Shown here in pieces: positions 25,390 to 34,490 of a DNA stretch of 64,000 bases. The notes beneath the pieces were generated by a model. The model was not told where the DNA came from, did no database searches, and saw only the letters and a list, made by a program, of their open reading frames with translations. The position numbers and the translations under genes are program-made. Location: positions 723,452 to 787,451 of the forward strand of contig NZ_NCSM01000014.1 in NCBI RefSeq assembly GCF_002224125.1, in the 5' to 3' direction. Source of the DNA: Streptomyces sp. NBS 14/10 (lineage in GTDB: Bacteria > Actinomycetota > Actinomycetes > Streptomycetales > Streptomycetaceae). Position 1 is the stretch's first letter. Each line of letters opens with the position of its first letter.

Positions 25390-25390
25390 T

Positions 25391-26117
25391 GCTCTGACCG
25401 GAAACGATCAACGGAGTGGTGTGTTCTCTGGTCTAGGGTCGCCCGCATGGCTGAGCCCTCGTTTCTGACCGCTGCGCGCGAGTCGTACGACACGGTCGCC
25501 GCCGATTACGTCGAACGCGTCCCGCCTCCAGCCGCGTTGGACCCGCTGTCACGCGCGATGCTGGCGGGGTTCGCCGAGCTCGTGCGGACGGCCGGTCTGG
25601 GGCCGGTCGCGGACCTGGGATGCGGCCCCGGCCGCGTGACGGCGCACCTGGCCGGGCTGGGGGTGCCTGCATTCGGTGTCGATCTGTCGTCGAAGATGAT
25701 CGGGCTGGCCCGGCAGGCCTATCCGGACCTGCGGTTCACCGAGGGCTCGATGACCGCGTTGGAGATGAGGGAGGACGAGCTCGGCGGCATACTGGCCTGG
25801 TATTCCACCCATCACACGCCCCCGCAGTGGCTGCCTGCGGTGTTCGCCGAGTTCCACCGCACGCTCGCGCCCGGCGGCTACCTGCTCTGGGGGGACTATG
25901 TCGGCGATGAACGGCTGCGGCCGACCCAGGGCTATGGCCGTCCGGTGTCCTACGAGTCGTATCTCCTGCCCCTGGACCGCCTGGTCGGCCTGCTGGAGCA
26001 GGCCGGACTCGTCGTCACCGCGAGGCTGGAGCAGGAGCCCGGCGGACGGGTGAACAGGCCGCACGCCTGCCTGCTGGCCCGCAAGCCCGAAGGGACGTGA
26101 TCGTTTCCGGTCAGAGC
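25391..26117. mobile_element. 727-bp cassette bounded by perfect 20-bp inverted repeats
   Basis: GCTCTGACCGGAAACGATCA at 25391-25410 and its exact reverse complement at 26098-26117 enclose one complete methyltransferase gene, whose TGA stop is part of the right repeat. The cassette begins one base after the ATPase stop codon and ends one base before the stop codon of the convergent LuxR regulator. No transposase and no clear target-site duplication is seen (flanks CTGAT and GCTAA). It may be a non-autonomous mobile cassette, an invertible segment, or a gene inserted into the loop of a former convergent-gene terminator. Confidence 0.55.
25447..26100 (+). CDS. Class I SAM-dependent methyltransferase in inverted-repeat cassette
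   Basis: A 217-residue methyltransferase. It begins with the ESYDTVAADYVERV segment common to small UbiE/Methyltransf_11/25-type enzymes, has motif I VADLGCGPGRVTAHLA, motif II GVDLSSKMIGLARQAYP and the post-motif LRFTEGSMTALEM, and a motif IV-like HRTLAPGGYLLWGDYVG. ATG at 25447; no strong SD is visible. Upstream GTGTTCTCTGGTCTAGGGT may hold its promoter inside the cassette, so it would travel with its own expression signal. Acceptor unknown. Confidence 0.87.
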   Translation: MAEPSFLTAARESYDTVAADYVERVPPPAALDPLSRAMLAGFAELVRTAGLGPVADLGCGPGRVTAHLAGLGVPAFGVDLSSKMIGLARQAYPDLRFTEGSMTALEMREDELGGILAWYSTHHTPPQWLPAVFAEFHRTLAPGGYLLWGDYVGDERLRPTQGYGRPVSYESYLLPLDRLVGLLEQAGLVVTARLEQEPGGRVNRPHACLLARKPEGT

Positions 26118-26118
26118 G

Positions 26119-29100
26119 CTAAGTCCTGCGCGGCTCCTCGAAGGCCCCCAGCCGGTGCGCGATGGCCGCGGCCTCCCCTCGGCCTGAAGCGCCCAGCTTG
26201 GCCAGGATGTTGGAGACGTGCACGCTCGCCGTCTTCGGCGAGATGAACAGCTCCTCCGCGATCTGCCGGTTGCTCCGTCCGGCGGCGACCAGCCGCAGCA
26301 CGTCCCGCTCCCGGGCGGTCAGGCCCAGCGCCGCCGCCGGCGTCGGGGGCGGGGCCGTCTCCCCGTCGGCCTGCCGCAGCGGGATCCGGGCGCGGCCGGC
26401 CAGCGTGGTGATCTCCGTCTCGAGTGGCGCCGCGCCCAGCTCGCGCGCTACCGCTTCGGCCTGCCGCAGCAGCTCACCGGCGGCGGCGCGGGACCCGTCG
26501 CCGCCCTGGGCGATCAGGGCGTGCGCGAGCCGGGACCGGGCGGTGGCCAGCAGCGGCGGGGCCTCCAGCTGTTCGACGGCGGCGACCGCCTCCGTCCAGC
26601 GGACGGTGGCGTCCAGGCCCTCGGTGGTGAGCAGTTCGGCCTGGATCATCAGGGCCTGCGCGGCCCACAGCGGTGCGAATTCGGGCTGGCCTTCCATCGC
26701 CTTGCGGATCCGCTCCACCGCCGCCTTGCGTCCGGGCTCGGCCACCGCGAGTGCACGGGCCCGCGCCTCCGCTGCCGCGGCCTCGTACAACAGCGGCCAG
26801 CCGTAGCGGTGATGGCCGGGCGGGATGGCCTCGCCGACCGCCGCATCGAGCAGGGAGCGGGCGTCGAGGATCCGGCCGTCGGCGGCCGCCAGCGCGATGG
26901 CCACGCGGGCCATGGCCAGGGTGTGCTGCGGCTCCGGGTAGGGGCCGGTGGTGCTGCTCTCGGACTCCTCCATCCGACGCCGAGCCTCGTCGTACGCGCC
27001 CCGGGCCAGGGCGAGTTCGGCCCTCCGCTCGGCGATCAGCGCCCGGATGCGGACGCTCACCCCGCGGCGGCCGAGGCCCCGCTGGAGCGCTTCGTCGGCG
27101 TCGGCCCAGCGGCCGAGCTGGATGAGGGATTCGGCGAGGTTGCCGTCGTTGTACGAGGCGGTGTCCGGCAGCCCGTGCCGGTCGGCGAGCGCGCTGCCCC
27201 GCTCGGCGGTCTCGACGGCCTCGGCGTAGCGGCCGAGGCCGTGCAGCGCCGTGGCCAGGTTGCCGTGGCCGCGCAGTAGGACGTTGGCGTTGCCCGGTTC
27301 CAGATCGCGGGCGCATACGGCGCGGGCCTGTTCGAGCCCGGTCTCGACGTCGCCCGAGTGGATGGTGAGCCAGGCCAGGGTGAGCTGCGCGGTAAGGCCG
27401 GTGACCTCCGCGCCCGTCGCCCGGCAGAGCTCCACCGCCTGCCGCGCGGTCTCCATCACCGCCGTCGTCGGCTGGTGCACGGCGTACCAGTGCGCCGCCT
27501 GCGTCAGCGCTTTGGCGTGGACGAAGGACGGCGGCTGGTCCCGCATCAGGTTCTGGGCGTGGCTGATCTCGTCCCAGCCGTCGGAACGGGAGAGGTCGCG
27601 CACCAGCTCGTAGCGCACGAGCCAGAACCAGGCCGCTCGCAGAGGCTCACCCTCCAGCTTGCGCAGCGCCCGCTTGCAGAGGGCGAGCGCTCGCTCCTGC
27701 TCTCCCGCGAGGCGCGCGGCGATGGTGATCGCGGCGAGCAGGTCCAGGAAGTCGCCAGGCGCGTCTGGGGAGATGGCCATGTACAGGCCGTCCTCGACGC
27801 CTTGCCGCATCGCCTGGCGGCGTGGTTCCTCGGGGGTGTCGTCCCACAGCTCCAGTGCCCGCTCCAGCAGCTGGTGCTGCTCGGCGAACGCGTGCCGGCC
27901 GCGGGCGGCGGTCGCCGCGGCGATCACGGCGGGCAGCGCCTTGGCGGGGTCGCGGGCGTCGAACCAGTAGCCGGCCAGCCGCCCGGCCCGCTCCTCGGAC
28001 CGTACGAGCGTGGGGTCGGCCTCCAGCGCCTCGGCGTAGCGGCGGCTGAGCCGGGAGCGTTCGCTGGGCAGCAGGTCGCCGGCGACGGCCTCGCGCATCA
28101 GGGCGTGCCGGAAGCGGAAGGACTCGCCCTCGTCGGAGGGGAGCAGGACGGCGGCGCCGACAGCGGTACGCAGGGTCTCGATCAGCTCGTCCTCGGCGAG
28201 GCGCGTGACGGTGGCCAGCAGCCGGAACTCGACCTCGGAGCCGCCCTCGGCGGCGATCCGCACCACGCGCTGCACCTCGTCCGGCAGCGCCTCGACCCGG
28301 ACCAGCAAGAGGTCGCGAAGGGAGTCGCTGATGCCGCCCGGTGAGCCTTCGAGGAGGCTGCAGGCAAGCTCCTCGACGAAGAAGGCGTTGCCCTCGGAGC
28401 GTTTGAAGACCCGGTCAAGCACCTGCTCGGGCGGGGCCTCGCCGCGGATGGCGGTGAGCTGGCGGCGGACCTCGGTGCGCTCGAAGCGGGGCAGTTCGAG
28501 GCGGGTGACGGTGCGCAGCCGCTCGTACTCGGCGAGGGCGGGGCGCAGCGGGTGGCGGCGGTGCAGGTCGTCGGCGCGGTAGGTGGCGACGATGAGCAGG
28601 CGGCTGTGGGTGAGGGCGCGCAGCAGATAGCTGAGCAGCTCGCGGGTGGAACGGTCGGCCCAGTGCAGGTCCTCCAGGGCCAGCACGAGGGTCCGGTCCG
28701 CGGCGAGGCGCTCGAGGAGGCGGACGGTGAGCTCGAAGAGCCGGGCACGGCCCTCGGTATCGGGGCGTCCCCGGTCCATCTCGCCGAGCTCGGGCAGCAG
28801 CCGGGCGAGCTCGCCTTCCTGACCGGCGATGGCGGCGTCAAGCTCCGCGCCGAGTTGGCGGCGCAGGGAGCGCAGGGCGGTCGAGACGGGGTGGTAGGGC
28901 AGGGCGTCGGCGCCGGTTTCCACGCAGCCGCCCAGGGCGACGACGGCCCCGTCCGCGGCGGCCCGGCCGAGGAACTCCTGCATCAGCCGGGTCTTGCCGA
29001 CGCCGGCCTCACCGCCCACGAAGAGGGCCCGGGGCTCCCCGGCGTCCGCCCGGGACAGGGCCTCGTCGAGAGCGGTGAGCTCGGCGCTGCGGCCTACGAA

Positions 29101-29262
29101 GACAGGGCTTATGTGACTGCTGTGCACGGTGCCGAGCATCGCATGCCGTACGAGGTGAGGGACAGCGGTCTCGGCGTCGGCGGGGGCCGCCGCAGCCGGG
29201 TGCCCGGCCGCGCGATGCCCTTGCTCCGTCACAGGGCGCGGGGTCAGTGGCGGACGTTTCAC
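26119..29262 (-). CDS. LuxR-family AAA-type regulator (LAL)
   Basis: A large ATP-binding LuxR regulator of 1047 residues, the class that includes antibiotic-cluster activators and MalT-like proteins. Near the N-terminus is FVGRSAELTALDEAL, then Walker A GGEAGVGKT (83-91) and Walker B LVLALEDLHWAD. A long TPR-like helical region (~450-930) follows, and a C-terminal LuxR HTH of about 60 residues begins at LTARERDVLRLVAAGRSNRQIAEELFISPKTASVHVSNILAKL. I keep the GTG at 29262 because it overlaps the preceding small gene as GTGA; an ATG at 29139 is an alternative. Ends 1 bp from the methyltransferase cassette. Target genes unknown. Confidence 0.88.
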   Translation of the reverse strand: MKRPPLTPRPVTEQGHRAAGHPAAAAPADAETAVPHLVRHAMLGTVHSSHISPVFVGRSAELTALDEALSRADAGEPRALFVGGEAGVGKTRLMQEFLGRAAADGAVVALGGCVETGADALPYHPVSTALRSLRRQLGAELDAAIAGQEGELARLLPELGEMDRGRPDTEGRARLFELTVRLLERLAADRTLVLALEDLHWADRSTRELLSYLLRALTHSRLLIVATYRADDLHRRHPLRPALAEYERLRTVTRLELPRFERTEVRRQLTAIRGEAPPEQVLDRVFKRSEGNAFFVEELACSLLEGSPGGISDSLRDLLLVRVEALPDEVQRVVRIAAEGGSEVEFRLLATVTRLAEDELIETLRTAVGAAVLLPSDEGESFRFRHALMREAVAGDLLPSERSRLSRRYAEALEADPTLVRSEERAGRLAGYWFDARDPAKALPAVIAAATAARGRHAFAEQHQLLERALELWDDTPEEPRRQAMRQGVEDGLYMAISPDAPGDFLDLLAAITIAARLAGEQERALALCKRALRKLEGEPLRAAWFWLVRYELVRDLSRSDGWDEISHAQNLMRDQPPSFVHAKALTQAAHWYAVHQPTTAVMETARQAVELCRATGAEVTGLTAQLTLAWLTIHSGDVETGLEQARAVCARDLEPGNANVLLRGHGNLATALHGLGRYAEAVETAERGSALADRHGLPDTASYNDGNLAESLIQLGRWADADEALQRGLGRRGVSVRIRALIAERRAELALARGAYDEARRRMEESESSTTGPYPEPQHTLAMARVAIALAAADGRILDARSLLDAAVGEAIPPGHHRYGWPLLYEAAAAEARARALAVAEPGRKAAVERIRKAMEGQPEFAPLWAAQALMIQAELLTTEGLDATVRWTEAVAAVEQLEAPPLLATARSRLAHALIAQGGDGSRAAAGELLRQAEAVARELGAAPLETEITTLAGRARIPLRQADGETAPPPTPAAALGLTARERDVLRLVAAGRSNRQIAEELFISPKTASVHVSNILAKLGASGRGEAAAIAHRLGAFEEPRRT

Positions 29263-29444
29263 GCGCGTCGTGAGCGTAGGAAGTAGTGCCTACGGCTGTC
29301 GGCGCCGGAGGTGCCGGCGGAGGTGCTGTCGGCGGCGGTACGGGCCGCCCTCGCGCCCTGCTCGGCCTCGCGGACCAGGCGGCGCCGCGCGGCGCGGGCC
29401 AGGACGGCGGCCTGGCGGGCGGCCTGGAGCTCGTGGTGCAACAT
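29259..29444 (-). CDS. Small basic Ala/Arg-rich protein coupled to the LuxR regulator
   Basis: 61 residues, starting LHHELQAARQAAVLARAARRRLVREAEQGARAA, a single amphipathic helix with Arg/Ala heptads, then a Ser/Thr/Gly tail ending in HYFLRSRRA. AAGGAG stands eight bases before the ATG and the stop overlaps the regulator start (GTGA), so translation is coupled. No known family. It may be a leader or partner peptide for the LuxR protein. The downstream-coupled start is the main argument that it is real. Confidence 0.6.
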   Translation of the reverse strand: MLHHELQAARQAAVLARAARRRLVREAEQGARAARTAADSTSAGTSGADSRRHYFLRSRRA

Positions 29445-29600
29445 GAGGGTCTCCTTGGACGGGCTGGTGTCTTGCTGTGCTTCCAGCGTCGTGTCCAAGG
29501 TGGGGGCGCCACATGGGGAGGCCTGCGGATCTTGCCGCGCAGGGGGTGCCTTAGGTCTGGGGTAAGGGGGCATTAGGAGTTCCAGGCATGGGCGTGGTGG

Positions 29601-29954
29601 TCAGCTCGGGGCCGGGGTGGGCGTGTTGTCGGCCTTGACGTCGAAGTTGATTTTGGTGCCGTCGACGCCGGTCACCGTGACCGTCACGCCCAGGGTGCTG
29701 CCGTCGTCCGCGGTGAGCTTGCACCGGGTGGTGGTGTCGACCTTGCCCTCAAGGGCTTCGGGGCAGGTGATGTTCGGCTTCGCCTGGCCCGTCGTGGCGG
29801 CGAGCTTTTCGGCGACTGTGGTGGCGAGCTTGTCCGCGGACAGTTTCGGCGTGGACTTTTCGACCGTGACCTCGGCCGAGCAGCCGACGAGCAGCGCGCC
29901 GGCGGCTACGGCCGTGAGGAGCGACGTTGTTGCGGACAACCGGATGAGGGGCAT
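29601..29954 (-). CDS. DUF4333-type lipoprotein
   Basis: A 117-residue secreted lipoprotein. A short signal peptide ends in the lipobox LLVGC (Cys25), followed by SAEVTVEKSTPKLSADKLATTVAEKLAATTGQ, and the conserved pair of cysteines around ITCPEALEGKVDTTTRCKL that marks DUF4333 (mycobacterial and streptomycete lipoproteins). It ends in a Pro/Thr tail. ATG at 29954 after GGAG. Anchored on the outer face of the membrane; function unknown. Confidence 0.85.
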   Translation of the reverse strand: MPLIRLSATTSLLTAVAAGALLVGCSAEVTVEKSTPKLSADKLATTVAEKLAATTGQAKPNITCPEALEGKVDTTTRCKLTADDGSTLGVTVTVTGVDGTKINFDVKADNTPTPAPS

Positions 29955-30080
29955 GGTGGAACTCCGGTCTGAGTGATCATGACAAGAAGACACAGGAAGC
30001 ATAGTTGGCGGCGTGCCCCGGGCATGTTGGGGGGCAGGTGAGAAGGTGAGCACAGTGACCTGGGAGGAGCGGGGACAGTC

Positions 30081-30914
30081 TTGAAGATCCTCATCAGCGC
30101 CGATATGGAGGGCGCCACGGGCGTGACCTGGCCCGCCGACGTGTTGCCCGGAACCGCTCAGTGGGAGCGCTGCCGCCGTCTGTTCACCTCCGATGTGAGC
30201 GCGGCGGTCACCGGTTTCTTCGACGGGGGCGCCGACGAGGTGCTGATCAACGAGGCGCACTGGACCATGCGCAATCTGCTGCTGGAGGAGCTGGACGAAC
30301 GGGCCGTCATGCTCACGGGCAAGCACAAGAGCCTGAGCATGGTCGAGGGCGTGCAGCACGGCGACGTGGACGGGATCGCGTTCGTCGGCTATCACACCGG
30401 CGCCGGGACCGAGGGTGTGCTCGCGCACACCTACCTCGCCAACTCCATCACCGGTGTGTGGGTGGACGGCGTGCCCGCGAGCGAGGGGCGGCTCAACTCG
30501 CTGGTCGTCGCCGAGTACGGGGTGCCCGTGGTGCTGGTCACCGGGGACGACCGGACGTGCGAGGACGCCAAGGGGTACGCGCCCGGGGCGCGGTCGGTCG
30601 CGGTGAAGGACTACGTGTCGCGGTACGCGGCGGTGTGCCGCACCCCGGCCCGTACGGCGGCGGACATCCGGGCGGCGGCCCGGGCGGCGGCGCCGCTTGC
30701 GGTGCGTCATGATCCGGTGCAGGCCGGGCCCTTCACCGTGGAGCTGGAATTCGACGCGGAGCACCTGGTGGGGGCGGCCACCGTCGTACCGGGGGTGGAG
30801 CGCAGCGGGGTGCGGCGGGTGGCGTACACCTCGCCGACCATGTACGAGGGCATCCGCTGCTTCAAGGCGGTCACCACGCTCGTATCGGCCGCGGTGGAGG
30901 AGCAGTATGGGTGA
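30081..30914 (+). CDS. M55-family metallopeptidase (DppA-like D-aminopeptidase)
   Basis: A zinc peptidase of 277 residues. The N-terminal ISADMEGATGV motif supplies Asp8 and Glu10, two metal ligands of the DppA family; NEAHWTMRNLL, GYHTGAG and an H-rich KHKSL segment supply others. The start is the TTG at 30081, with GGGAGGAGCGGGGAC upstream. Its stop lies inside the next gene (8-bp overlap), an M20 peptidase, so both are co-translated. Members release D-Ala or act on D-amino-acid or cell-wall peptides; the pair may recycle small peptides. Confidence 0.88.
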   Translation: MKILISADMEGATGVTWPADVLPGTAQWERCRRLFTSDVSAAVTGFFDGGADEVLINEAHWTMRNLLLEELDERAVMLTGKHKSLSMVEGVQHGDVDGIAFVGYHTGAGTEGVLAHTYLANSITGVWVDGVPASEGRLNSLVVAEYGVPVVLVTGDDRTCEDAKGYAPGARSVAVKDYVSRYAAVCRTPARTAADIRAAARAAAPLAVRHDPVQAGPFTVELEFDAEHLVGAATVVPGVERSGVRRVAYTSPTMYEGIRCFKAVTTLVSAAVEEQYG

Positions 30915-32247
30915 GCTGGAGCCGGCCGAGGTGATAGACGCGCGGGCGCTGGAGGAGGTGGTGCGGTTCACCTCCGAGCTGATCCGTATCGACACCACCA
31001 ACCGCGGCGGCGGCGACTGCGCCGAGCGCCCCGCCGCCGAATACGTCGCGGAGCGGCTGGGCGAGGTGGACATCGACACCACCTTGCTGGAGCGGGACCC
31101 GGGGCGTACGAACGTCGTCGCGCGGATCGCGGGCACCGACCCGTCCGCCCCCGCGCTGCTGGTCCACGGCCATCTGGACGTGGTGCCCGCCGAGCCCGCC
31201 GACTGGAGCGTGCACCCCTTCTCGGGGGACGTGCGCGACGGCGTGGTGTGGGGCCGGGGCGCCATCGACATGAAGAACATGGACGCGATGGTGCTCGCCG
31301 CCGTCCGCGCCTGGGCCCGCGCGGGGGTGCGGCCGCGCCGCGACATCGTGCTGGCCTTCACCGCGGACGAGGAGGACAGCGCGGAGGCGGGTTCCGGCTT
31401 TCTCGCCGCTGAGCACGCCGAGCTGTTCGAGGGCTGTACGGAGGGCATCAGCGAATCGGGCGCCTTCACCTTCCACGCGGGGAACGGGATACGGCTGTAC
31501 CCCATCGCGGCGGGGGAGCGCGGTACGGCCTGGCTGAAGCTCACCGCCCGGGGCACGGCCGGACACGGTTCGAAGGTCAACCGCGACAACGCGGTCAGCC
31601 GGCTGGCCGCCGCCGTGGCGCGCATCGGCGAACACCGCTGGCCGGTACGGCTGACGCCGACCGTCAAGGCCGCGCTGACCGAGATCGCGGCGCTGCGCGG
31701 GGTCAAGGCCGATGTGGACGCGGCCGACTTCGACGTCGACGCGCTGCTGGCCGAGCTGGGGCCCGCCGCGGCCCTCATCGAGCCGACGGTCCGCAACAGC
31801 GCCAACCCGACGGTCATGGAGGCCGGTTACAAGGTCAATGTCATCCCCGGAAGCGCCACGGCGTATGTGGACGGCCGGATCGTGCCGGGCGGCGAGGAGG
31901 AGTTCCACACCACCTTGGACCGGCTCACCGGGCCGGACGTCGACTGGGAGTTCCACCACCGGTCGCCGGCCCTTCAGGCCCCGCCCGGCAGCCCGGTCTT
32001 CGCGGCCATGCGGGCCGCGGTCGAACACTTCGACCCGGGCGGGCACGCCGTGCCGTACTGCATGTCCGGCGGCACGGACGCCAAGCAGTTCTCCCGGCTC
32101 GGCATCGTCGGATACGGCTTCTCGCCGCTGCGGCTGCCGGAGGGCTTCGACTACCAGGCGCTCTACCACGCCGTGGACGAGCGGGTGCCGGCCTGTGCGC
32201 TGCACTTCGGCGTCCGGGTGCTCGACCACTTCCTGCGGAGCGCCTGA
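30907..32247 (+). CDS. M20-family metallopeptidase
   Basis: A di-zinc exopeptidase or amidohydrolase of 446 residues. The metal site is visible as LLVHGHLDVVP (His89, Asp91), GRGAIDMKN (Asp121), the TADEED pair (general base and ligand) and the C-terminal YCMSGGTDAKQF. The dimerisation/lid domain is inserted in the middle (GTAWLKLTARGTAGHGSKVNRDNAV). It overlaps the M55 gene by 8 bp. ArgE/DapE/carboxypeptidase G-type substrates are all possible; the coupling suggests sequential cleavage with the M55 enzyme. Confidence 0.9.
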   Translation: MGELEPAEVIDARALEEVVRFTSELIRIDTTNRGGGDCAERPAAEYVAERLGEVDIDTTLLERDPGRTNVVARIAGTDPSAPALLVHGHLDVVPAEPADWSVHPFSGDVRDGVVWGRGAIDMKNMDAMVLAAVRAWARAGVRPRRDIVLAFTADEEDSAEAGSGFLAAEHAELFEGCTEGISESGAFTFHAGNGIRLYPIAAGERGTAWLKLTARGTAGHGSKVNRDNAVSRLAAAVARIGEHRWPVRLTPTVKAALTEIAALRGVKADVDAADFDVDALLAELGPAAALIEPTVRNSANPTVMEAGYKVNVIPGSATAYVDGRIVPGGEEEFHTTLDRLTGPDVDWEFHHRSPALQAPPGSPVFAAMRAAVEHFDPGGHAVPYCMSGGTDAKQFSRLGIVGYGFSPLRLPEGFDYQALYHAVDERVPACALHFGVRVLDHFLRSA

Positions 32248-32268
32248 GACAAGTCGATGAGGCTGGAC

Positions 32269-32334
32269 TTGTGGTGAGTATGAGACGGCGACACGCCGAA
32301 GCGGCGGCGTATCGCTGTCTTAAACTCACCACAA
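32269..32334. promoter_or_regulatory. 11-bp inverted repeat before the S9 peptidase gene
   Basis: TTGTGGTGAGT (32269-32279) and ACTCACCACAA (32324-32334) are perfect reverse complements 44 bp apart, 30 bp before the S9 gene start and 22 bp after the M20 stop. The right arm is followed by AATC rather than a T-run. It could be an operator pair, a looping site or a weak terminator for the M55-M20 operon. Confidence 0.45.
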
Positions 32335-32363
32335 AATCACTGGCATTGGGGTTGGGCGACGGA

Positions 32364-34439
32364 ATGGGTGACGCGATGGGTGACAGCACGGCGGCCACGA
32401 CCCCGTACGGGGCCTGGCGGTCCCCGATCGACGCCGCGCTCGCCGCGTCGCACGGCGGCCGCCCGGAGTACGTGGGCACGGTCGGCGACGAGGTGTGGTG
32501 GACGGCGCCGCGCCCCGACGAGGGCGGCCGCAGCACGCTGATGCGGCGCCGGCCCGGCGGCGCGGAGGTCAGCGCGCTGCCCGCGCCGTGGAACGTGCGC
32601 AGCAGGGTCATCGAGTACGGCGGGCTGCCGTGGGCCGCCGTGCCCCGCCCGGCGGGCGGCCCGCTCGTCGTCTTCGCGCACTTCGCGGACCAGCGGCTGT
32701 ACGCGTACGAGCCGGACGGCCCGACCGGCGCCCCGCCGCGCCCGCTGACCCCGGTCTCGGCCGTCGGCGGCGGGCTGCGCTGGGCGGATCTGCGGCTGCA
32801 CGCCGACCGTGGCGAAGTGTGGGGCGTGCTGGAGGAGTTCACCGGCGAGGGGCCGACCGACGTACGCCGTGTGATCGCCGCGGTGCCGCTGGACGGCTCG
32901 GCGGCTGATGACCGTACGGCGGTGCGCGAGCTCTCCGACGGCCGGCACCGCTTTGTCACCGGGCCCCAGCTCTCCCCGGACGGGCGGCGGGTGGCCTGGA
33001 TCGCCTGGGACCATCCGCGGATGCCGTGGGACGGCACGGTCGTGATGGTGGCGGGGGTCATGGAGGACGGCACGTTCGCGGGGGCCCGCGCGGTGCTCGG
33101 CGGGCCGGGCGAGTCGGTCGCCCAGGCCGAATGGGCCGCCGACGGCACGCTGCTCGTGGCCACCGACCGCACGGGCTGGTGGAATCTGCACCGGCTCGAC
33201 CCGCACGAGGCATGCGCCGACACGGGCGCACGCCCCAAGCCCGGCGCGGCCCCCGAACCCGGCGCCGGGGCGGCACAGCCGGTCGCGCTCTGCCCCCGCC
33301 AGGAGGAGTTCGGCGGGCCGCTGTGGAGGCTCGGCCGGCGCTGGTTCGCGCCGCTGGCCGGCGGGCTGATCGCCGTCGTGCACGGCCGGGGCGCCGCCCG
33401 TCTCGGCATCCTCGATCCGCGCACCGGCGAGCTGTCCGACGCGCCGGGCCGCTGGACCGAGTGGGAGGGGACGCTCGCCGTGGCCGACAGCCGGGTCGTC
33501 GGCGTCGCCGCGAGCCCGCACAGCTCGTACGAGGTGGTGGAGCTGGACACCCGCACCGGCCACGCCCGGGTCATCGGCGCGGCGCACACCGACCCCGTCG
33601 ACCCGGCGTACTACCCGCGGCCGGTGGAGCGCACCTTCACCGGGCCGGACGGCCGGGAGGTCCACGCGCACATCCACCCCCCGCACAACCCCGACCACAC
33701 CGCGCCCGACGGCGAGGCGCCGCCGTATGTGGTGTGGGCGCACGGCGGCCCGACCGACCGCGCCCCGCTCGTACTCGACCTGGAGATCGCGTACTTCACC
33801 TCGCGCGGCATTGGCGTCGCCGAGGTCAACTACGGCGGCTCGACGGGCTACGGCCGCGCCTACCGGGACCGGCTGTGCGAGCAGTGGGGCGTGGTGGACG
33901 TCGAGGACTGCGCGGCCGTGGCCGAGGCGCTGGCCGAGGAGGGCAGCGCCGACCGGGCCCGGCTCGCCATCCGGGGCGGCAGCGCGGGCGGCTGGACCAC
34001 GGCCGCGTCCCTCGCCGCCACCGGGCTGTACGCGTGCGGCACCGTCAAATACCCGGTCCTCGACCTCACGGACTGGACCGACGACGGGACCCACGACTTC
34101 GAGTCGCAATACATGGAGACACTGATCGGGCCGCTCGCCGAGGTCCCCGACCGCTACCGCGACCGCTCGCCGGCCCACCACGCCGACAAGGTCTCCGCGC
34201 CCTTCCTGCTGCTGCAGGGGCTGGACGACCCGGTGTGCCCGCCCGTGCAGTGCGAGCGCTTCCTGGAGGCGGTCGCCGGGCGCGGCGTCCCGCACGCGTA
34301 TCTCACCTTCGAGGGCGAGGGCCACGGCTTCCGCCGTGCGGACACCATGATCCGTGCCGTTGAGGCCGAACTCGGCCTGTACGCAAGGGCGTTCGGCCTG
34401 ACGCCGCCCGGCATTCCGGCCCTGGAGCTGACCGACTGA
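32364..34439 (+). CDS. S9-family (prolyl oligopeptidase-like) serine peptidase
   Basis: A 691-residue peptidase. The N-terminal ~370 residues form a beta-propeller (repeats such as LSPDGRRVAWIAWDHPRMPWDG and DGTLLVATDRTGWWNLHRLD). The C-terminal alpha/beta-hydrolase domain carries the Ser nucleophile in GGSAGG (Ser540), Asp in GLDDPVCPP (621/622) and His in GEGHGF (654). The start is uncertain: ATGs at 32364 and 32376 both lack a strong SD; an earlier GTG would include the inverted repeat. No signal peptide, so cytosolic. Probably degrades short peptides together with the upstream peptidases. Confidence 0.87.
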   Translation: MGDAMGDSTAATTPYGAWRSPIDAALAASHGGRPEYVGTVGDEVWWTAPRPDEGGRSTLMRRRPGGAEVSALPAPWNVRSRVIEYGGLPWAAVPRPAGGPLVVFAHFADQRLYAYEPDGPTGAPPRPLTPVSAVGGGLRWADLRLHADRGEVWGVLEEFTGEGPTDVRRVIAAVPLDGSAADDRTAVRELSDGRHRFVTGPQLSPDGRRVAWIAWDHPRMPWDGTVVMVAGVMEDGTFAGARAVLGGPGESVAQAEWAADGTLLVATDRTGWWNLHRLDPHEACADTGARPKPGAAPEPGAGAAQPVALCPRQEEFGGPLWRLGRRWFAPLAGGLIAVVHGRGAARLGILDPRTGELSDAPGRWTEWEGTLAVADSRVVGVAASPHSSYEVVELDTRTGHARVIGAAHTDPVDPAYYPRPVERTFTGPDGREVHAHIHPPHNPDHTAPDGEAPPYVVWAHGGPTDRAPLVLDLEIAYFTSRGIGVAEVNYGGSTGYGRAYRDRLCEQWGVVDVEDCAAVAEALAEEGSADRARLAIRGGSAGGWTTAASLAATGLYACGTVKYPVLDLTDWTDDGTHDFESQYMETLIGPLAEVPDRYRDRSPAHHADKVSAPFLLLQGLDDPVCPPVQCERFLEAVAGRGVPHAYLTFEGEGHGFRRADTMIRAVEAELGLYARAFGLTPPGIPALELTD

Positions 34440-34490
34440 ACCGCGTAGCGTGATCCGAGCCCGCCTCACCGACCCATCTGGAGGAGCGAG

